Origin: Acidobacteriota bacterium
Lineage (GTDB): Bacteria; Acidobacteriota; Aminicenantia; Aminicenantales; Saccharicenantaceae
Assembly: GCA_022711665.1 (NCBI GenBank)
Contig: JAKLEN010000002.1
Coordinates: 1 to 64,000 of the forward strand
Direction of reading: 5' to 3'
DNA length: 64,000 bases
The notes beneath the pieces were generated by a model. That model had not been told where the DNA came from, did no database searches, and saw only the letters and a program-made list of their open reading frames with translations. Of this stretch, positions 15,029 to 30,725 are shown in pieces (position 1 is the first letter of the stretch; every line of letters begins with the position of its first letter). The position numbers and the translations under genes were made by a program.

Positions 15029-16258
15029 ATGAAACAAGTCATCATCATCGGCGGCGGCGTCACGGGCGTGCTCTCAGCCTGGGAGCTGGCCCGCGCCGGC
15101 CACGCCGTCACCCTGGTCGAGGCCCGGGCCCTGGGCAACGGGTCGAGCTCCCGCTCGGCGGCCGCCATCCGGGCCCAGTTCGGCGTGCCCTCGACCGTCC
15201 GCGGCCTCGTCTATGCCGAGCGCTTCTTCCGCGATTGGACCCGGACCTTCCCGCAGAGCCAGCCCTGCTTCAAGGAGAACGGCTATCTTTTCCTCTATAA
15301 CTACGCCGCGGATCCCGAGGCCATCCGCAGGACGGTGGAGCTGCAGCGCGCCGCCGGTTTGGCCGAGGTCGAGTTCCTCGACAAGGCCGGCGTCGACGAG
15401 CGCTGGCCCTACCTCGACACCATCGGCGTGGCCTCGGCCAGCTGGTGCCCCCGCGACGGCTTCCTCTTCCCGTCCATCATCTACCAGGACGGGGCCGAGG
15501 CCGCCCGGGCCCTCGGCGCGGCCGTCGTCCAGAACGACGCGGTCGTCGGCGCGGAGACGTCCGGCGGGCGCGCCGCGGCCGTGCGGCTCGCCTCCGGCCG
15601 GCGGATCGAGGGGGACGTCTTCGTCAACGCCACCGGCTTCCTGGCCAACGCGACCTCGAAGCTTTTCGGCGGGCGGGAGCTGCCGATCAAGGTCGAGCGC
15701 CGCTACCTCTACTTCCTGGCCGGGCTCAAGGCCGACAGCGACTGGGGCCTCGGGCTCGAGGAGTTCCCGCGCCTGCCCATGATCGTCACCCCCACCGGCG
15801 CCTACTGCCGGCCCGACAACGCCCAGCTCATGACCGGCTGGCTGCAGTTCGCCCGGCCGGCCGAGGCCGCGCTGGACAACCAGGACGAGATCGAGCCCGG
15901 TTACGGCCTCGGCCTGGGAGAGTACGGGCCGGCGGTGCGCAAGGAGATCGCCCAGGTCCTGCCCGCGGTCGAGGACATGGGAAAGATCGCCGCGGCCACC
16001 TCGGGCTTTTACGACACGACGCCCGATCACAATCCCCTCTTCGGCTACGACGGCAAGGTCGAGAACCTCATCCACGCCGTCGGCCTGAGCGGCCACGGCG
16101 TCATGCACGCGCCCTTCTCGGCGCTGATCGTGGCCGAGCTCGTCGGCCGCGGCCGGGACGCGGCTTCGCTCGAGCTGCCGTCCGGCCTCGGCCCGGTCGA
16201 TCTCCGGCTCTTCGCGCTGGACCGGGCCTTCGACCGCTGCGAGGGCATGGTCATCTGA
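15029..16258 (+). CDS. FAD-dependent oxidoreductase (DAO family, sarcosine/glycine oxidase-like)
   Basis: A 409-residue soluble flavoenzyme. The N-terminal FAD motif is VIIIGGGVTGVLSAWELARAGH, ending with the ribose-binding Glu of LVEA. SSSRSAAAIRAQFG resembles the flavin-contact region of sarcosine oxidase beta subunits, and the C-terminal GLSGHGVMHAP is the family flavin-binding loop. It should oxidise a secondary or primary amine of an amino acid, with O2 or an electron carrier as acceptor. GGAGAAAAAAGCC precedes the ATG. No partner subunits of a heterotetrameric sarcosine oxidase are nearby. The exact substrate is unknown. Confidence 0.87.
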   Translation: MKQVIIIGGGVTGVLSAWELARAGHAVTLVEARALGNGSSSRSAAAIRAQFGVPSTVRGLVYAERFFRDWTRTFPQSQPCFKENGYLFLYNYAADPEAIRRTVELQRAAGLAEVEFLDKAGVDERWPYLDTIGVASASWCPRDGFLFPSIIYQDGAEAARALGAAVVQNDAVVGAETSGGRAAAVRLASGRRIEGDVFVNATGFLANATSKLFGGRELPIKVERRYLYFLAGLKADSDWGLGLEEFPRLPMIVTPTGAYCRPDNAQLMTGWLQFARPAEAALDNQDEIEPGYGLGLGEYGPAVRKEIAQVLPAVEDMGKIAAATSGFYDTTPDHNPLFGYDGKVENLIHAVGLSGHGVMHAPFSALIVAELVGRGRDAASLELPSGLGPVDLRLFALDRAFDRCEGMVI

Positions 16259-16281
16259 AGCTCCTCGTCTTGAGATCGAGC

Positions 16282-16300
16282 GCGTAAATATCCTTTACGC
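16282..16300. repeat. Perfect short inverted repeat
   Basis: GCGTAAA-TATCC-TTTACGC, a seven-base stem with a five-base loop, lies 24 bases after the oxidoreductase stop and 124 bases before the esterase start. It lacks a T-run on either strand, so it may be an operator or mRNA hairpin rather than a terminator. Confidence 0.35.
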
Positions 16301-16423
16301 CAGGGATCGGCCGGGCCTCGACTCCAGCCCGGGTTCTCCTCTTTCCCAGGCTGGCCGATTGGCACCGATTTTGCGGCTTGGGCCAAAGGGAGCGGACCAG
16401 TCAACAATAAGACGACCGGAACG

Positions 16424-17575
16424 ATGGCCCTCGCGATCCTGCTGGGGGCGTTCTGCCTGCCCGCCTGCCGGAAGGCCCAGGGCCCGGGCGACAAGATCGT
16501 CGTCGGCGAGACGATCGCTCTCCCTTCCAGGCATCTGGGGAGGACGATGATCGTCGACGTCTACCTGCCCGACGGATACGGGCGGACGTCACGAAGATAC
16601 CCCGTCCTCTTGACCTGCCAGAGCAGCGGCCGCCATGCCAGCGGCATCGCCGAGGATGCCGCCCGCAAGAACCTCGCGCCGGAGTTGATCGTGGCGAGCG
16701 TCCGGAACTATCTCGCCGACGAATTCATCCCGGAGAAGATCGAGGGCCATCCCGGCTCGGCCGGCGCCGACCGCTTCATCGCCTTCTTCGGGGACGAGCT
16801 CATCCCCCATCTGGATTCGCGCTACCGCACCCGGCCGTTCCGGCTGTTCTACTCGGGCTCTTATGGCGGAGCTTTTTGCGTCTACGCTCTCCTGACACGC
16901 CCCGAGGTCTTCAATGCCTATCTGGCCGCCACGCCCGCGATCGACTACGAGGGCGGGAGCGGCCTGATCCCGGCCCGGGCCAGGTCGTGGCTGGAAGCCC
17001 GCGCTTACGAAGACAGGTTCCTCTACATGGGTGTCGAGAACGATCCCCGGCTCGTCGCGGTGCTCGAGAGGTTCGTCGACGATCTGAAGATCGCGGCTCC
17101 GAAAGGCCTGAAATGGGAGTACCATCCCTTTCCGGACGAGGATCATGCCTCCCTGCCCAACAGGGTCATATATCACGGGCTGAAATTCGCCTTCTCGGAC
17201 TGGAACACCGTGCCAGAAGAAGTGGTCCGCAGGGGCGTCCCCGCGATCCGCGCCCGCGCCGCCGGCCTCAGGAAGGAATACGGATATGACATCGGCCCTT
17301 CCCCCTTCGCCATTTGGCAGGGAGCGGCTTTTTACCGCAAGGAGAAAAGGACCGCCGACGTCATCGATCTGTTGAGGTTCGGCCTGGAGTACGAGCCGGA
17401 TTCGGAGATGACCTGGCTCAATCTCGGCCGGGCCTATGAAGAAGCCGGCCGGCTCGATCAGGCGAAGGCCGCGCTCGAAACGGCCCGCCGGCTGGCCGTC
17501 GAAAAGGCCTCTCCCAATCTGGGGGTCGTCGTCGCCTCGCTGGACAGGGTCAAGAGGAAGCTGTCCGGGGAATAG
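16424..17575 (+). CDS. Putative lipoprotein esterase with TPR-like tail
   Basis: A 383-residue alpha/beta hydrolase of the enterochelin-esterase/esterase D type. The N-terminus ends in a lipobox-like LPAC at residues 11-14 though it lacks a basic n-region, so the signal is atypical; I found no better upstream start. The nucleophile elbow is FYSGSYGGAF and the likely catalytic His is in FPDEDHASLP. The family pattern YLPDGYG...YPVLL is at the start. Residues about 320-375 form a TPR-like pair (AAFYRKEKRTADVIDLLRFG; WLNLGRAYEEAGRLDQAKAA). It ends 10 bases from the convergent gyrA stop. The ester substrate is unknown. Confidence 0.75.
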   Translation: MALAILLGAFCLPACRKAQGPGDKIVVGETIALPSRHLGRTMIVDVYLPDGYGRTSRRYPVLLTCQSSGRHASGIAEDAARKNLAPELIVASVRNYLADEFIPEKIEGHPGSAGADRFIAFFGDELIPHLDSRYRTRPFRLFYSGSYGGAFCVYALLTRPEVFNAYLAATPAIDYEGGSGLIPARARSWLEARAYEDRFLYMGVENDPRLVAVLERFVDDLKIAAPKGLKWEYHPFPDEDHASLPNRVIYHGLKFAFSDWNTVPEEVVRRGVPAIRARAAGLRKEYGYDIGPSPFAIWQGAAFYRKEKRTADVIDLLRFGLEYEPDSEMTWLNLGRAYEEAGRLDQAKAALETARRLAVEKASPNLGVVVASLDRVKRKLSGE

Positions 17576-17585
17576 GCCGGACGGC

Positions 17586-20018
<2,433 letters not shown>

Positions 20019-20055
20019 GGGAACTCCTGCGCGGGACGGCTTCTTCGCGGCGTCG

Positions 20056-22455
<2,400 letters not shown>

Positions 22456-22463
22456 TCACTGAT

Positions 22464-22505
22464 AAAAAAATGCCGACTCCCGGAGCGTTCGCCACAGGGA
22501 GCCGG
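22464..22505 (-). terminator. Terminator-like hairpin in the gyrB leader
   Basis: On the minus strand CCGGCTCCC (22505-22497) pairs with GGGAGTCGG (22481-22473), nine positions with one mismatch. CA and seven T residues (22470-22464) follow, 14 bases before the gyrB ATG. It lies between the predicted promoter and the start codon, with no gene upstream on this strand to terminate, so it may be an attenuator. Confidence 0.5.
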
Positions 22506-22526
22506 GGGGTCATTTTTCCAAAGGAT

Positions 22527-22556
22527 ATTTTACCAAAAAAAGGGCCCCGAAAGCAA
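22527..22556 (-). promoter_or_regulatory. Candidate promoter for gyrB-gyrA
   Basis: On the minus strand TTGCTT (22556-22551), 18 bases, TAAAAT (22532-22527). The surrounding 22540-22610 is markedly A+T-rich for this genome and also holds a TTGACG at about 22577, so further promoters are possible. Confidence 0.4.
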
Positions 22557-22720
22557 GAATAATCTTCACTTTTCGTCAATTTTAATTCGTTATTAATCTA
22601 ATATTTAGACCCCCCGACCGGGGCAGGCGGCAGGCCGCCCGGCGGGGCCGTCCGCCGCGGCCTCCGCCGGCCCGGTTTTTTCTCACAGTTAGGAGGGGGG
22701 TTAAGCCGCTCCGGGCTCTT

Positions 22721-22729
22721 TGCTATAAT
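22721..22729 (+). promoter_or_regulatory. Extended -10 element placed for a leaderless mRNA
   Basis: TGCTATAAT is a perfect extended -10. The last base of TATAAT is six bases before the GTG start at 22736, so transcription should begin at or next to the start codon. There is no convincing -35, as expected for extended -10 promoters. Confidence 0.65.
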
Positions 22730-22735
22730 CCCTTC

Positions 22736-23725
22736 GTGCCGGCGAATCTGCCCCCCGAGTACCATCGCATCGAGGCCGAGCTCCGCGCGGCCAGGACGGC
22801 CGAGGAGAAGATCGACATCTACGAGCGCCTCATCGCCGTCATCCCCCACCACAAGGGCACCGACAAGCTCATCGCCATGTACCGGCAGAAGATCGCCAAG
22901 GCCCGCGAGGAGGGGGAGCGGCTGGCCTCGACGGCCAAGTGCGCCGCGACGCACAAGATCGAGCGGACCGGGGCCGGCCAGGTCTGCCTGGCGGGCCCGC
23001 CCAACGCCGGCAAGTCCAGCCTGGTCAAGGCCCTGACCGGCGCCGCGGTCGAGGTCGCCGACTATCCCTTCACCACGCGCCAGCCGGCCCCGTTCATGAT
23101 GCCCTTCGAGAACGTCAAGGTCCAGCTCGTCGATACGCCGCCGGTCACCGGCGAGCTCATGGAGACCTGGTTCCCGGAGATGGTCAAGACGGCCGACGCC
23201 CTCCTCCTCGTGGCCGACCTCGGCGACCCGGACGCGGCCGCGATCCTCGACGGCATCGCCGGGCGGCTCCGCGAGCGCAGGATCGAGCTCGTCCGGGCCG
23301 ACGCCGACGTGCCGCCGCCCTATTTTCCCTTCCGCAAGCGGACCCTGCTCGCCGCCAACAAGATCGATCTCGAGGGCGCGCCGCGGGCCTTCGAAGAGCT
23401 CGAGGCCCTGCTCGACGGCCCCTTCGAGCGGCTGGCCGTCTCGGCCTTGACGGGGCGCGGCCTCGAGCCCCTGCGCCGGGCCGTCTTCGGGCTGCTCCGG
23501 GTCGTCCGCGTCTACAGCAAGATCCCGGGCAAGAAGGCGGAGAAGGACGCGCCCTTCACCCTCAGGACCGGCAGCACGGTCATGGACATGGCCAGGGCCG
23601 TGCACAAGGATTTCGCCGAGAAGCTCCAGTACGCCCGGGTCTGGAACGCGGCCAGCCTGGACGGCCTGCGGGTCAACCGCGATTACGTCCTGGCCGACGA
23701 GGACGTCGTCGAGCTGCACATCTAA
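22736..23725 (+). CDS. Obg/DRG-type GTPase with TGS domain
   Basis: A 329-residue P-loop GTPase. An N-terminal helical region (residues 1-75) is followed by G1 GPPNAGKSS, the switch region with DYPFTTRQP, G3 DTPP (Pro instead of the usual Gly) and G4 NKID. The C-terminal about 65 residues form a TGS domain (DMARAVHKDFAEKLQYARVW, then DYVLADEDVVELHI). It resembles archaeal/eukaryotic DRG and a bacterial Obg-like subgroup, proteins linked to ribosomes. The GTG start is directly behind a TATAAT box with no ribosome-binding site, so the mRNA is probably leaderless. Divergent from gyrB. Confidence 0.88.
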   Translation: MPANLPPEYHRIEAELRAARTAEEKIDIYERLIAVIPHHKGTDKLIAMYRQKIAKAREEGERLASTAKCAATHKIERTGAGQVCLAGPPNAGKSSLVKALTGAAVEVADYPFTTRQPAPFMMPFENVKVQLVDTPPVTGELMETWFPEMVKTADALLLVADLGDPDAAAILDGIAGRLRERRIELVRADADVPPPYFPFRKRTLLAANKIDLEGAPRAFEELEALLDGPFERLAVSALTGRGLEPLRRAVFGLLRVVRVYSKIPGKKAEKDAPFTLRTGSTVMDMARAVHKDFAEKLQYARVWNAASLDGLRVNRDYVLADEDVVELHI

Positions 23726-23740
23726 GGCCGGCCGGCGGGC

Positions 23741-25615
23741 TCACAGCTGGCTCAGGAGCACGGGCGGATCGTCCGGGATGGCGTACCCCTTCACCCGGAA
23801 CAGATCCAGGCAGGCCCCAACCACCCGGGGATCATAGACGCCGCCCTGGCGGCCCTCGATCTCCTTAAGGGCCGCTTCGATGCCGAGACCGGGCCGGTAG
23901 GGACGGTGCGAGGCCATGGCCTCGACGGTGTCGGCCACGCCGATGATGCGGGCTTCGAGGAGGATGTCGTCGCCCTTGAGGCCCCGGGGATAGCCCGAGC
24001 CGTCCAGCCGCTCGTGGTGCTGATGGACGATCTCGGCCAGCGGCCAGGGTGACGGGACGTCCTTGAGGATCTCGTAGCCCTTCCGGGAATGCTCCTTGAT
24101 CAGCGAGTACTCGATCTCCGTCAGGGCCGTGGGCTTGGACAGGATCTCCGCGGGCACGGACAGCTTGCCGATGTCGTGGATGGAGCCGGCCATCCGGATG
24201 CCTTCGATCCGCTCCCTGTCCAGGCCCATTTCCAGGGCGATGGAGGCGGCCAGGTGGGCGACCCGAAGCTGGTGGCCGGACGTATAGGGATCGCGGACCT
24301 CGACGGCCGCGGCCATGACCCGGACGGTCGCGACGACGGCCCGATGAAGGCTTTCGAGGGTTTGCCGGAGCTTCTCCTCCGCCTGCCGTCGCTCGGTGAT
24401 GTCGACGATGGCCCCCCGGAACCCGACCGGCCGGCCGTCCTTCTCGACGACGCCCGTCACGGCGATCCCCGGGAAGGTCGAGCCGTCCAGTCTCCTGAAC
24501 AGGTGCTCCGTTTCCTCGATCCTTTCCCCTTTGAGAAGGTCCTGCAGGTTGTGCTCGGCGCGGTCGTGGCTCTTCGAAACTATGGCGTCCTGGTAGGCAT
24601 AGCCGTTCGCCAGGATCTTCTCCGCGCCGCCGAAGGTCCGGTAAAGAGCCTGGTTCCCGGAAACGACACGTCCCTCCAGGTCCATTTCGTAGACGGGCAG
24701 GGGCAGGAAGTCATAAAGCTCGCGGTACCTGGCCTCGCTCTGCCGGAGCCGCTCCTCCGCCTGGGTGCGCTCGGTGATATCGCGGGCGATCGAGATCAAG
24801 CCGACGATCTGGCCGTCGCGGAGGAGAGGGCTGCTGCTGACCTCGCCGCAGCGGGCCGTCCCGTCCTTGGCCACGAACCCGTAGCTGGCCGTGAACCTCT
24901 CGCCTTCGAGGATCCGGCGGGTGTTCTTCAGGACCAGCGGGAGGGACTCGGGAGCGAGGAACCTCCTCATCTCGGCGATGTTGTGGCCGATGAATTCCCG
25001 GCGTTCGTATCCGAGCACCCTCTCGATGCTCGGCGAGATGTCGATGAACTTGAGATCCCGGCCGATGACGAAGATGATTTCGTTCATGTTCTCGAAGGCC
25101 AGCCGGAAGCTCTCCTCGACGACCTGGAGATCCCGGGTCCTGGCTTCGAGGTCCCCGACCTTCTTCTCGAGCTTCTTCGACAGGACCTCGCCGTGCCGCC
25201 GGAAGAACTCCGCGTCGCCGGCGGTCCGCCGGACGGCGGGGCGGGGGCTCCGCCAGACCTCCTCCAGGATGCCCATCAGGACGTCCGGCTCCTGGGGTTT
25301 GAGGACGAACCGGTCCGCGCCGAGGCTGAGGGCGAGTTCCTCGTCCTTCGGCTCCGTATAGGTGGCGGTGTAAAAGATGAAGGGGATCGCTTTCAGCCGC
25401 TCGTCCCCGCGCCATTCCCAGCACAGGGAATAACCGTCCATGACCGGCATGAGGATGTCTGAAACGACCGCGTCCGGAGGATCGGAGCGGGCCCGGTCCA
25501 GGGCCTCGCGCCCGTTCGCCGTGACGATCACGCCGAAGCCGTGCCCCTTGAACAGGCTCTCCAGGTAATAGAGGTTCTCGGGATTGTCGTCGACGATCAG
25601 GATTTTCCGGTTCAT
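23741..25615 (-). CDS. Response regulator with PAS domains and HD-GYP phosphodiesterase
   Basis: A 624-residue cytoplasmic regulator. Receiver domain at residues 1-120 with Asp53 as phospho-acceptor in VVSDILMPVMDG. A coiled linker follows, then two PAS domains (about 180-300 and 305-425). The HD-GYP domain shows HDIGKLSVP, EHSRKGYEIL, HQHHERLDGSGYPRG and GVADTVEAM, the metal and substrate residues for cyclic-di-GMP hydrolysis. It should lower c-di-GMP in response to phosphorylation and PAS ligands. The ATG at 25615 has GAAGAGG upstream. It is divergent from a PAS histidine kinase, a plausible phosphodonor. Confidence 0.93.
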   Translation of the reverse strand: MNRKILIVDDNPENLYYLESLFKGHGFGVIVTANGREALDRARSDPPDAVVSDILMPVMDGYSLCWEWRGDERLKAIPFIFYTATYTEPKDEELALSLGADRFVLKPQEPDVLMGILEEVWRSPRPAVRRTAGDAEFFRRHGEVLSKKLEKKVGDLEARTRDLQVVEESFRLAFENMNEIIFVIGRDLKFIDISPSIERVLGYERREFIGHNIAEMRRFLAPESLPLVLKNTRRILEGERFTASYGFVAKDGTARCGEVSSSPLLRDGQIVGLISIARDITERTQAEERLRQSEARYRELYDFLPLPVYEMDLEGRVVSGNQALYRTFGGAEKILANGYAYQDAIVSKSHDRAEHNLQDLLKGERIEETEHLFRRLDGSTFPGIAVTGVVEKDGRPVGFRGAIVDITERRQAEEKLRQTLESLHRAVVATVRVMAAAVEVRDPYTSGHQLRVAHLAASIALEMGLDRERIEGIRMAGSIHDIGKLSVPAEILSKPTALTEIEYSLIKEHSRKGYEILKDVPSPWPLAEIVHQHHERLDGSGYPRGLKGDDILLEARIIGVADTVEAMASHRPYRPGLGIEAALKEIEGRQGGVYDPRVVGACLDLFRVKGYAIPDDPPVLLSQL

Positions 25616-25695
25616 CGGCCTCTTCCCTTTCCGAAATCCAGACGACCCGGCGTCGCGCCGCCCGGCCTGCGCCGTCAAGATTACGGCCGCCCCGG

Positions 25696-25725
25696 AGAAT
25701 AGACCAGGCGCCGACCGGCTGTCAA
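25696..25725 (-). promoter_or_regulatory. Promoter for the HD-GYP regulator
   Basis: On the minus strand TTGACA (25725-25720), 18 bases, TATTCT (25701-25696). It sits 12 bases from the divergent kinase promoter. Confidence 0.5.
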
Positions 25726-25736
25726 GGAATCCGGCA

Positions 25737-25766
25737 TTGACGGGGTCCGCGCGAACAGGCTATAGT
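25737..25766 (+). promoter_or_regulatory. Promoter for the PAS histidine kinase operon
   Basis: TTGACG at 25737-25742, 18 bases, TATAGT at 25761-25766. The predicted leader is about 40 bases and contains the AGAGAGGAAAG ribosome-binding site before the ATG at 25813. Confidence 0.6.
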
Positions 25767-25812
25767 GTCGTCCGTCCTTGAATTGACCGTTGGCGTCAGG
25801 GAGAGGAAAGCG

Positions 25813-27902
<2,090 letters not shown>

Positions 27903-27906
<4 letters not shown>

Positions 27907-28280
27907 AGCCGACCATTCTCATCATCGAGGACAACGAGCAGAACCTCTACCTGGCCACCTTCCTGCTCGAGCGGAGCGGCCACGCGGTGGTGGCGGCCCG
28001 GAGCGGGCCGGAAGGGCTGGCCAAGGCCCTGGAGATCCGGCCCGACCTCATCCTCCTGGATATCCAGCTGCCCGGGATGGACGGCTACGCCGTGGCCCGG
28101 GAGATGCGGAAGAACGCGGCGCTCGACGGCGTGCCTATAGTCGCCGTGACCTCATATGCCATGGTGGGCGACCGGGAGCGGGCCCTTGAAGCGGGCTGCC
28201 TGGGCTACATCGAGAAGCCGATCAACCCCGACACGTTCAGGGCCGAGATCGACAAGCTCCTGACGCCCCGTCCGGCCTGA
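27903..28280 (+). CDS. Single-domain response regulator (DivK-like)
   Basis: A 125-residue stand-alone receiver domain without an output module. It has acidic pocket ED at residues 9-10, phospho-acceptor Asp53 in LILLDIQLPGMDG, Thr in VAVTSYAM and Lys in GYIEKPINPDTF. It resembles DivK/CheY-type shuttles. The ATGA overlap with the histidine kinase gene means it is very likely the partner of that kinase. It could pass phosphate on or modulate the kinase, and the receiver of the neighbouring HD-GYP protein is another possible acceptor. Confidence 0.94.
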
Positions 28281-28283
28281 GCG

Positions 28284-28311
28284 CCGGGCCGCGGCGGGGA
28301 TCCCGGCCCGG
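28284..28311. repeat. G+C-rich hairpin between convergent genes
   Basis: CCGGGCC (28284-28290) pairs with GGCCCGG (28305-28311) in the short gap after the receiver gene and before the convergent M28 gene stop. It has no T-run, so termination by it is uncertain. Confidence 0.3.
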
Positions 28312-28359
28312 ACGCGGGGCGGCCTTGGAGGCGTGTCCCCCGCGGGCTGCCCGCCCCCC

Positions 28360-29919
28360 CTAACGGAAATCGACGGCCGGCTCGTCGCTGATGTCCATGA
28401 TGGTCATGAAAAGCAGCTGGGCGATGTCCTCCATGATCTCCGGGGTGATGAGCTCGAGCGAATCGCGGGTGTTGTGATAAGTCGGGTACGGCGGCTCCGG
28501 CCCGCCGTCCGCCCCGAAGGTCAGCGAGGGCACTCCCTTCCAGAAGAACCAGGCCGAGTCCTGCCGCGGGCGGGCCGGATAGGACGCCGGATAGGTGTTG
28601 AGGGCGCGATGGATGAAGCCGGCGTTGGCCTTCTCGACGAACTTCCAGAAACCGGGGTAGGTCGGGCCGCCCGAGGCCCCGATCCGGTCGCCGCTACCCG
28701 GCCCCTCCATGTTGATGAAGACCACCGTCTTGTCGAGAGGATAGAGGGGATGCTCGGTGTAATAGTGCGAGCCCTCCGTGCCCTGGTCCTCGCTCTGCTC
28801 CTCGCTGCCGAAGAAGAAGAACACGACCGTCCGCCTGGGCTTGACGGCGCACTTGGCCATGGCCTCGGCCAGGCCCAGCGTGACGGCCACGGCCGAGGCG
28901 TTGTCGTTGGCGCCCGGCAGGAGCTCCCACATCCGGCCCAGGTGGTCGAGGTGCCCGCCGACGATGATAACCTCGTCCTTGAGGGCCGGGTCGGACCCGG
29001 TGATCTTGCCGACGAGGTTGATGCCGATGCCGTCGGGATGGTGCTCGGTCCGGTTGCCGATGGTCATCGTCTTGCCCGTGGCGAACGACTGCGGCTTGAG
29101 TTCCTTACGGATGCGGGCGGCGACATCGGCGTGGGTCCGGCCCGTCCCGGCGAAGACGTCGGCGACGACGGCCCGGCCGACATGGTGATAGACGAAGCCC
29201 TCGACGTAGGCGTTGTTGGGATTGCCGATGGGCCCGTAGTTGTAGATCAGCCCGGCGGCCCCGTGCGCGGCGGCGTTCCTGAGCTTGTACTGGTGGAAGG
29301 AGTAGGGCCGCCATTTCTTGAACAGGTCGATGGTCTTCCCGCCCGGCCCGACGGGCACCTCGGGATCGACGAGCACGATCTTGCCCTTGACGTCGACGGC
29401 CCCGTAGTCGTCGTAGCCGAGCTCGGGCGCGGTGACGCCGTAGCCGGCGTAGACGACCTCGGCCGTGACCGTGCCCGACCCGGACGTGCCGCCGGGGATG
29501 AACTCGTCCTCGTAGCGATAGGCCTTCCTGATCGTCCCGCCCCGCCCGGCCGGGATGGCCATCTCGCAGACGCCGCCCGGGAAGACGATAGTGTAGGGAT
29601 TGGGAAAGAGCTGGCGGTAGGTGCCGCCGTCGCCGCCGGGCTCGATCCCCCAGCCCTTGAGCAGGGACTCGATCCAGGCGACGCAGGCCTCGTACTCTTT
29701 CGTCCCGGTCAGCCGGCCGCCGTACTTCCCGGATACGAGCTCGGCGACATAGTTATAGAGCGGCTGGCTCTGGATGAGGTGCATAGCGGCCAGAAGCTTG
29801 GCCTCGTCGGTCTGCGGTCCGGCGGCCGGCCGGACCGGCTGGGCCTGCAGTCCGGCGACGGCCAGCGCCAGGGCCAGCCCTGCGGCCACGGTCCAACGGC
29901 GGGAACGGGTCATGGTCAT
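28360..29919 (-). CDS. Exported M28-family metallopeptidase with PA domain
   Basis: A 519-residue aminopeptidase-type enzyme. Signal peptide at residues 1-26 (RRWTVAAGLALALAVAGLQA). A protease-associated domain insert (about 130-260) includes YDDYGAVDVKGKIVLVDPE. The di-zinc M28 core has His in VGGHLDHLG, bridging Asp in PGANDNASA, Glu-Glu in FGSEEQSED, Glu in FINMEGPG and His in TYHNTRDSLE. It should remove N-terminal residues from peptides outside the cytoplasm. The ATG at 29919 has CAGGAGG upstream. A second M28 gene lies 1 kb away in opposite orientation. Confidence 0.92.
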   Translation of the reverse strand: MTMTRSRRWTVAAGLALALAVAGLQAQPVRPAAGPQTDEAKLLAAMHLIQSQPLYNYVAELVSGKYGGRLTGTKEYEACVAWIESLLKGWGIEPGGDGGTYRQLFPNPYTIVFPGGVCEMAIPAGRGGTIRKAYRYEDEFIPGGTSGSGTVTAEVVYAGYGVTAPELGYDDYGAVDVKGKIVLVDPEVPVGPGGKTIDLFKKWRPYSFHQYKLRNAAAHGAAGLIYNYGPIGNPNNAYVEGFVYHHVGRAVVADVFAGTGRTHADVAARIRKELKPQSFATGKTMTIGNRTEHHPDGIGINLVGKITGSDPALKDEVIIVGGHLDHLGRMWELLPGANDNASAVAVTLGLAEAMAKCAVKPRRTVVFFFFGSEEQSEDQGTEGSHYYTEHPLYPLDKTVVFINMEGPGSGDRIGASGGPTYPGFWKFVEKANAGFIHRALNTYPASYPARPRQDSAWFFWKGVPSLTFGADGGPEPPYPTYHNTRDSLELITPEIMEDIAQLLFMTIMDISDEPAVDFR

Positions 29920-29953
29920 GAGCGTGCCTCCTGCGTCATCCGGCGGAAGGGCT

Positions 29954-29983
29954 ATTCTACGTGCGGCGGGCCGGCCGAGTCAA
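29954..29983 (-). promoter_or_regulatory. Promoter for the first M28 peptidase
   Basis: On the minus strand TTGACT (29983-29978), 18 bases, TAGAAT (29959-29954), about 28 bases upstream of the predicted mRNA leader. Confidence 0.55.
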
Positions 29984-30101
29984 AGCCCCATTCTCCGGAA
30001 CGGCCGCATCCTTCATGCCCGCATCCTTCCCGAAGGGGACATTTCAGCTTGGCAGTCTGCGGGGACGGTATCGCCCGGCCGCCGCAGGCGCGGGGAAGCG
30101 G

Positions 30102-30130
30102 TTGCTTCGGCCGGCCGATTCTGCTATTTT
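30102..30130 (+). promoter_or_regulatory. Promoter for the cyclophilin gene
   Basis: TTGCTT at 30102-30107, 17 bases, TATTTT at 30125-30130 with an extended TG (TGCTATTTT). AGGAGG follows before the ATG at 30163. Confidence 0.5.
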
Positions 30131-30162
30131 GGCCTTTAAAGAGCGCATCCTAGGAGGCACCC

Positions 30163-30723
30163 ATGACCCGCAACCTTCTACCCGTCCTGGCCGCCGTGCT
30201 CGTCTGCGCCGGCGGGCTGGCCCTGGCCCAGAGCCCGGCCGCCAATCCCCGGGTCCTGCTCAAGACCACCCTGGGCGACATCACCCTCGAGCTCTACCCG
30301 GCCAAGGCGCCGATCACGGTCAAGAACTTCCTGTCCTACGTCAACGAGAAGTTCTACGACGGGACGATCTTCCACCGCGTCATCCCCGGCTTCATGATCC
30401 AGGGCGGCGGCCTGACCGCCGACATGCACGAGAAGCAGTCCCGGGCGACGATCAAGAACGAGTCCGGCAACGGGTTGACGAACTCCCGCGGCTTCGTGGC
30501 CATGGCCCGGACGAGCGAGCTCGACAGCGCCACCTGCCAGTTCTACATCAACCTGGTCGACAACTTCAGCCTGGACGAGATGAAGTACTGCTCCTTCGGC
30601 AAGGTCGTGGCCGGCCTCGACGTCGTCGACGCCATCGCCAAGGTCCAGACCGGCACCCGGCGGGGGCACCGCGACGTGCCGCTCGAGCCGATCACGATCA
30701 TATCGGCCGCGGTCGTGAATTAG
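30163..30723 (+). CDS. Exported cyclophilin-type peptidyl-prolyl isomerase
   Basis: A 186-residue protein with signal peptide (MTRNLLPVLAAVLVCAGGLALAQ) and a compact bacterial cyclophilin domain. Key segments: AKAPITVKNFLSYV, FYDGTIFHRVIPGFMIQGG (catalytic Arg in FHR), GFVAMAR, TCQFYINL and FGKVVAGLDVVDAI. It accelerates cis-trans isomerisation of X-Pro bonds in periplasmic or exported proteins. Good Shine-Dalgarno. It is followed directly by a possible small membrane protein gene. Confidence 0.95.
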   Translation: MTRNLLPVLAAVLVCAGGLALAQSPAANPRVLLKTTLGDITLELYPAKAPITVKNFLSYVNEKFYDGTIFHRVIPGFMIQGGGLTADMHEKQSRATIKNESGNGLTNSRGFVAMARTSELDSATCQFYINLVDNFSLDEMKYCSFGKVVAGLDVVDAIAKVQTGTRRGHRDVPLEPITIISAAVVN

Positions 30724-30725
30724 GA

